Made by a program: the position numbers and the translations under genes. Positions 6,785 to 7,619 of a DNA stretch of 7,619 nucleotides are shown here, piece after piece (the first letter of the stretch is position 1; each line of letters opens with the position of its first letter). Source of the stretch: Ignavibacteria bacterium (lineage in GTDB: Bacteria; Bacteroidota; Ignavibacteria; Ignavibacteriales; Melioribacteraceae); the NCBI GenBank assembly GCA_003233295.1, contig QILJ01000441.1, positions 1 to 7,619 of the forward strand. The letters are read 5' to 3'. The notes under the pieces were generated by a model, which did no database searches, had not been told where the DNA came from, and was given only the letters and a program-made list of their open reading frames with translations.

Positions 6785-6920
6785 ATTAATATTATGAAAT
6801 AGTAAATCTTAATTCTATTCCGACAAATTTTATACCAAAAAAAACAAGGCCATATTTTTATTTAATTTTCAACCTTTTTATGTAGCCAAATCTTTTTATA
6901 GTAACATTTACATGTATAAT

Positions 6921-6942
6921 TTTACAAAATAGAATTTGTAAA
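6921..6942. repeat. Perfect 8-bp inverted repeat TTTACAAA / TTTGTAAA
   Basis: TTTACAAA (6921-6928) and TTTGTAAA (6935-6942) flank a 6-nt loop in the 190-nt spacer between the helical protein gene and the 194-residue lipoprotein gene. It contains the same TTACAA-type half-sites as 5992-6012 and 6071-6085. It could be an operator or a weak AT hairpin just after the upstream gene. The palindrome TACATGTA (6909-6916) is next to it. Confidence 0.4.
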
Positions 6943-6963
6943 TATCAATATCGGGTTTTTTAT

Positions 6964-7619
6964 TTAATATTTCAAATTTTTATATGAAAATAAATAGTTT
7001 TTTATTCTTGGGTTTTCAAGATATGAGTTCTTCAATTTCCTTGATTTAATATTATCAATAACATATTTAAGTATCGCGAAGTACAAATCGGCATATTCGT
7101 CTGTCTTCGAAATATTTCCTCTGTCTTTATAATACATGGCAAGGTTGTACAAAATTGAAATGGTATCTTCTGTAATGCTTTGTGACTCTAAAGCCTTTAA
7201 AGCTCTTTTTAAATAAACAATAGGTTTTTCCAAATCATCATTTTTTTCATCTTTCAATGTCGATAACTTGAACAAGATTATTAATCGCTTCGCATCGAAA
7301 TGTGAATTGTTCTTACAGAATTCTAATAGATCCTCTTCTTCCAGCAACGTTCGAACACCATCAATTATTCCATTATTCAATAATAAATTCATAATGATAA
7401 ACTGAATATCAAATGCGATTCTTTTTTGATTAATCGATTTTGATTCGTCTATCATTTTAGTGAATTCAGAATAATTATTTTTATCCAGTTTACTGATTGA
7501 ACCGCTGATTCGCTTCATACAAGAAAACTGTACAGATATATTCTCATCATTATTGATATTAATTTTATTTATTTTTTTAATTATATCATGTAACTGAGTT
7601 CCATTTCCAATAACCCAAT
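6964..7619 (-). CDS. C-terminal part of a larger helical, TPR-like protein (partial)
   Basis: I do not recognise the family. The frame closes with TAA at 6966-6964 and stays open to the right edge, so the gene begins outside the window. The ATG at 7518 is probably internal: in-frame codons before it read WVIGNGTQLHDIIKKINK and onward with no stop. The visible part (about 218 residues) is helical and rich in Lys, Asn, Ile and Leu. Near its end one stretch fits a TPR unit (ILYNLAMYYKDRGNISKTDE), preceded by a similar helix pair around IVYLKRALKALESQ. No signal peptide, membrane segment or catalytic motif is visible in this part. It may be the TPR tail of a multidomain signalling protein like those in this group, but the N-terminus is needed to say. 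No strong terminator follows, only the inverted repeat at 6921-6942. Confidence 0.75.
   Translation of the reverse strand, partial: WVIGNGTQLHDIIKKINKININNDENISVQFSCMKRISGSISKLDKNNYSEFTKMIDESKSINQKRIAFDIQFIIMNLLLNNGIIDGVRTLLEEEDLLEFCKNNSHFDAKRLIILFKLSTLKDEKNDDLEKPIVYLKRALKALESQSITEDTISILYNLAMYYKDRGNISKTDEYADLYFAILKYVIDNIKSRKLKNSYLENPRIKNYLFSYKNLKY

Noticed and set aside
5992..6942. Repeated TTACAA/TTGTAA dyads considered as a CRISPR array or IS ends
   Set aside because: Units differ in arm and loop length, spacing is irregular (about 80 and 850 nt), and no transposase or cas gene is present.

Overview
The window is AT-rich DNA from what looks like a Gram-negative FCB-group bacterium (Bacteroidota/Ignavibacteria-like). 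This is an inference from four signs: a Na+-NQR operon, short lipoproteins ending in HFSRFGF-type tails, a TAnnTTTG-like promoter box, and soluble GAF histidine kinases and TPR proteins typical of that group. No rRNA or tRNA gene fixes the taxonomy.

Left part (1-2752, + strand): the end of a Na+-translocating NADH:quinone reductase operon. It holds the 3' end of nqrE, a complete nqrF, a strong intrinsic terminator, apbE (the FMN transferase that flavinylates NQR subunits), an intergenic stretch with two related hairpin repeats, and a 70-residue one-TM protein with four cysteines. That small protein sits where nqrM sits in classical nqrABCDEF-apbE-nqrM operons and is probably its divergent equivalent. 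Together these genes encode part of the sodium pump plus its cofactor-insertion helpers.

Middle part (2753-5947, - strand): a likely operon read right to left, made of a small lipoprotein, a protein of about eight tetratricopeptide repeats (joined to the lipoprotein gene by a 4-nt GTGA overlap), and a soluble GAF-HisKA-HATPase histidine kinase. No response regulator is in view. The kinase gene ends tail-to-tail against the nqrM-like gene with no spacer.

Right part (5948-7619, - strand): a second lipoprotein, paralogous to the first, with a strong Shine-Dalgarno sequence and its own T-tailed terminator. Beyond it is the C-terminal portion of a larger helical, TPR-like protein whose reading frame stays open to the window edge. 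The spacers around the lipoprotein genes carry several TTGTAA/TTACAA-type inverted repeats that may be operators.

The best candidates for something undescribed are the lipoprotein-TPR-soluble kinase cassette with its paralogous second lipoprotein, and the divergent NqrM-like protein. No mobile element, CRISPR array or RNA gene was seen.
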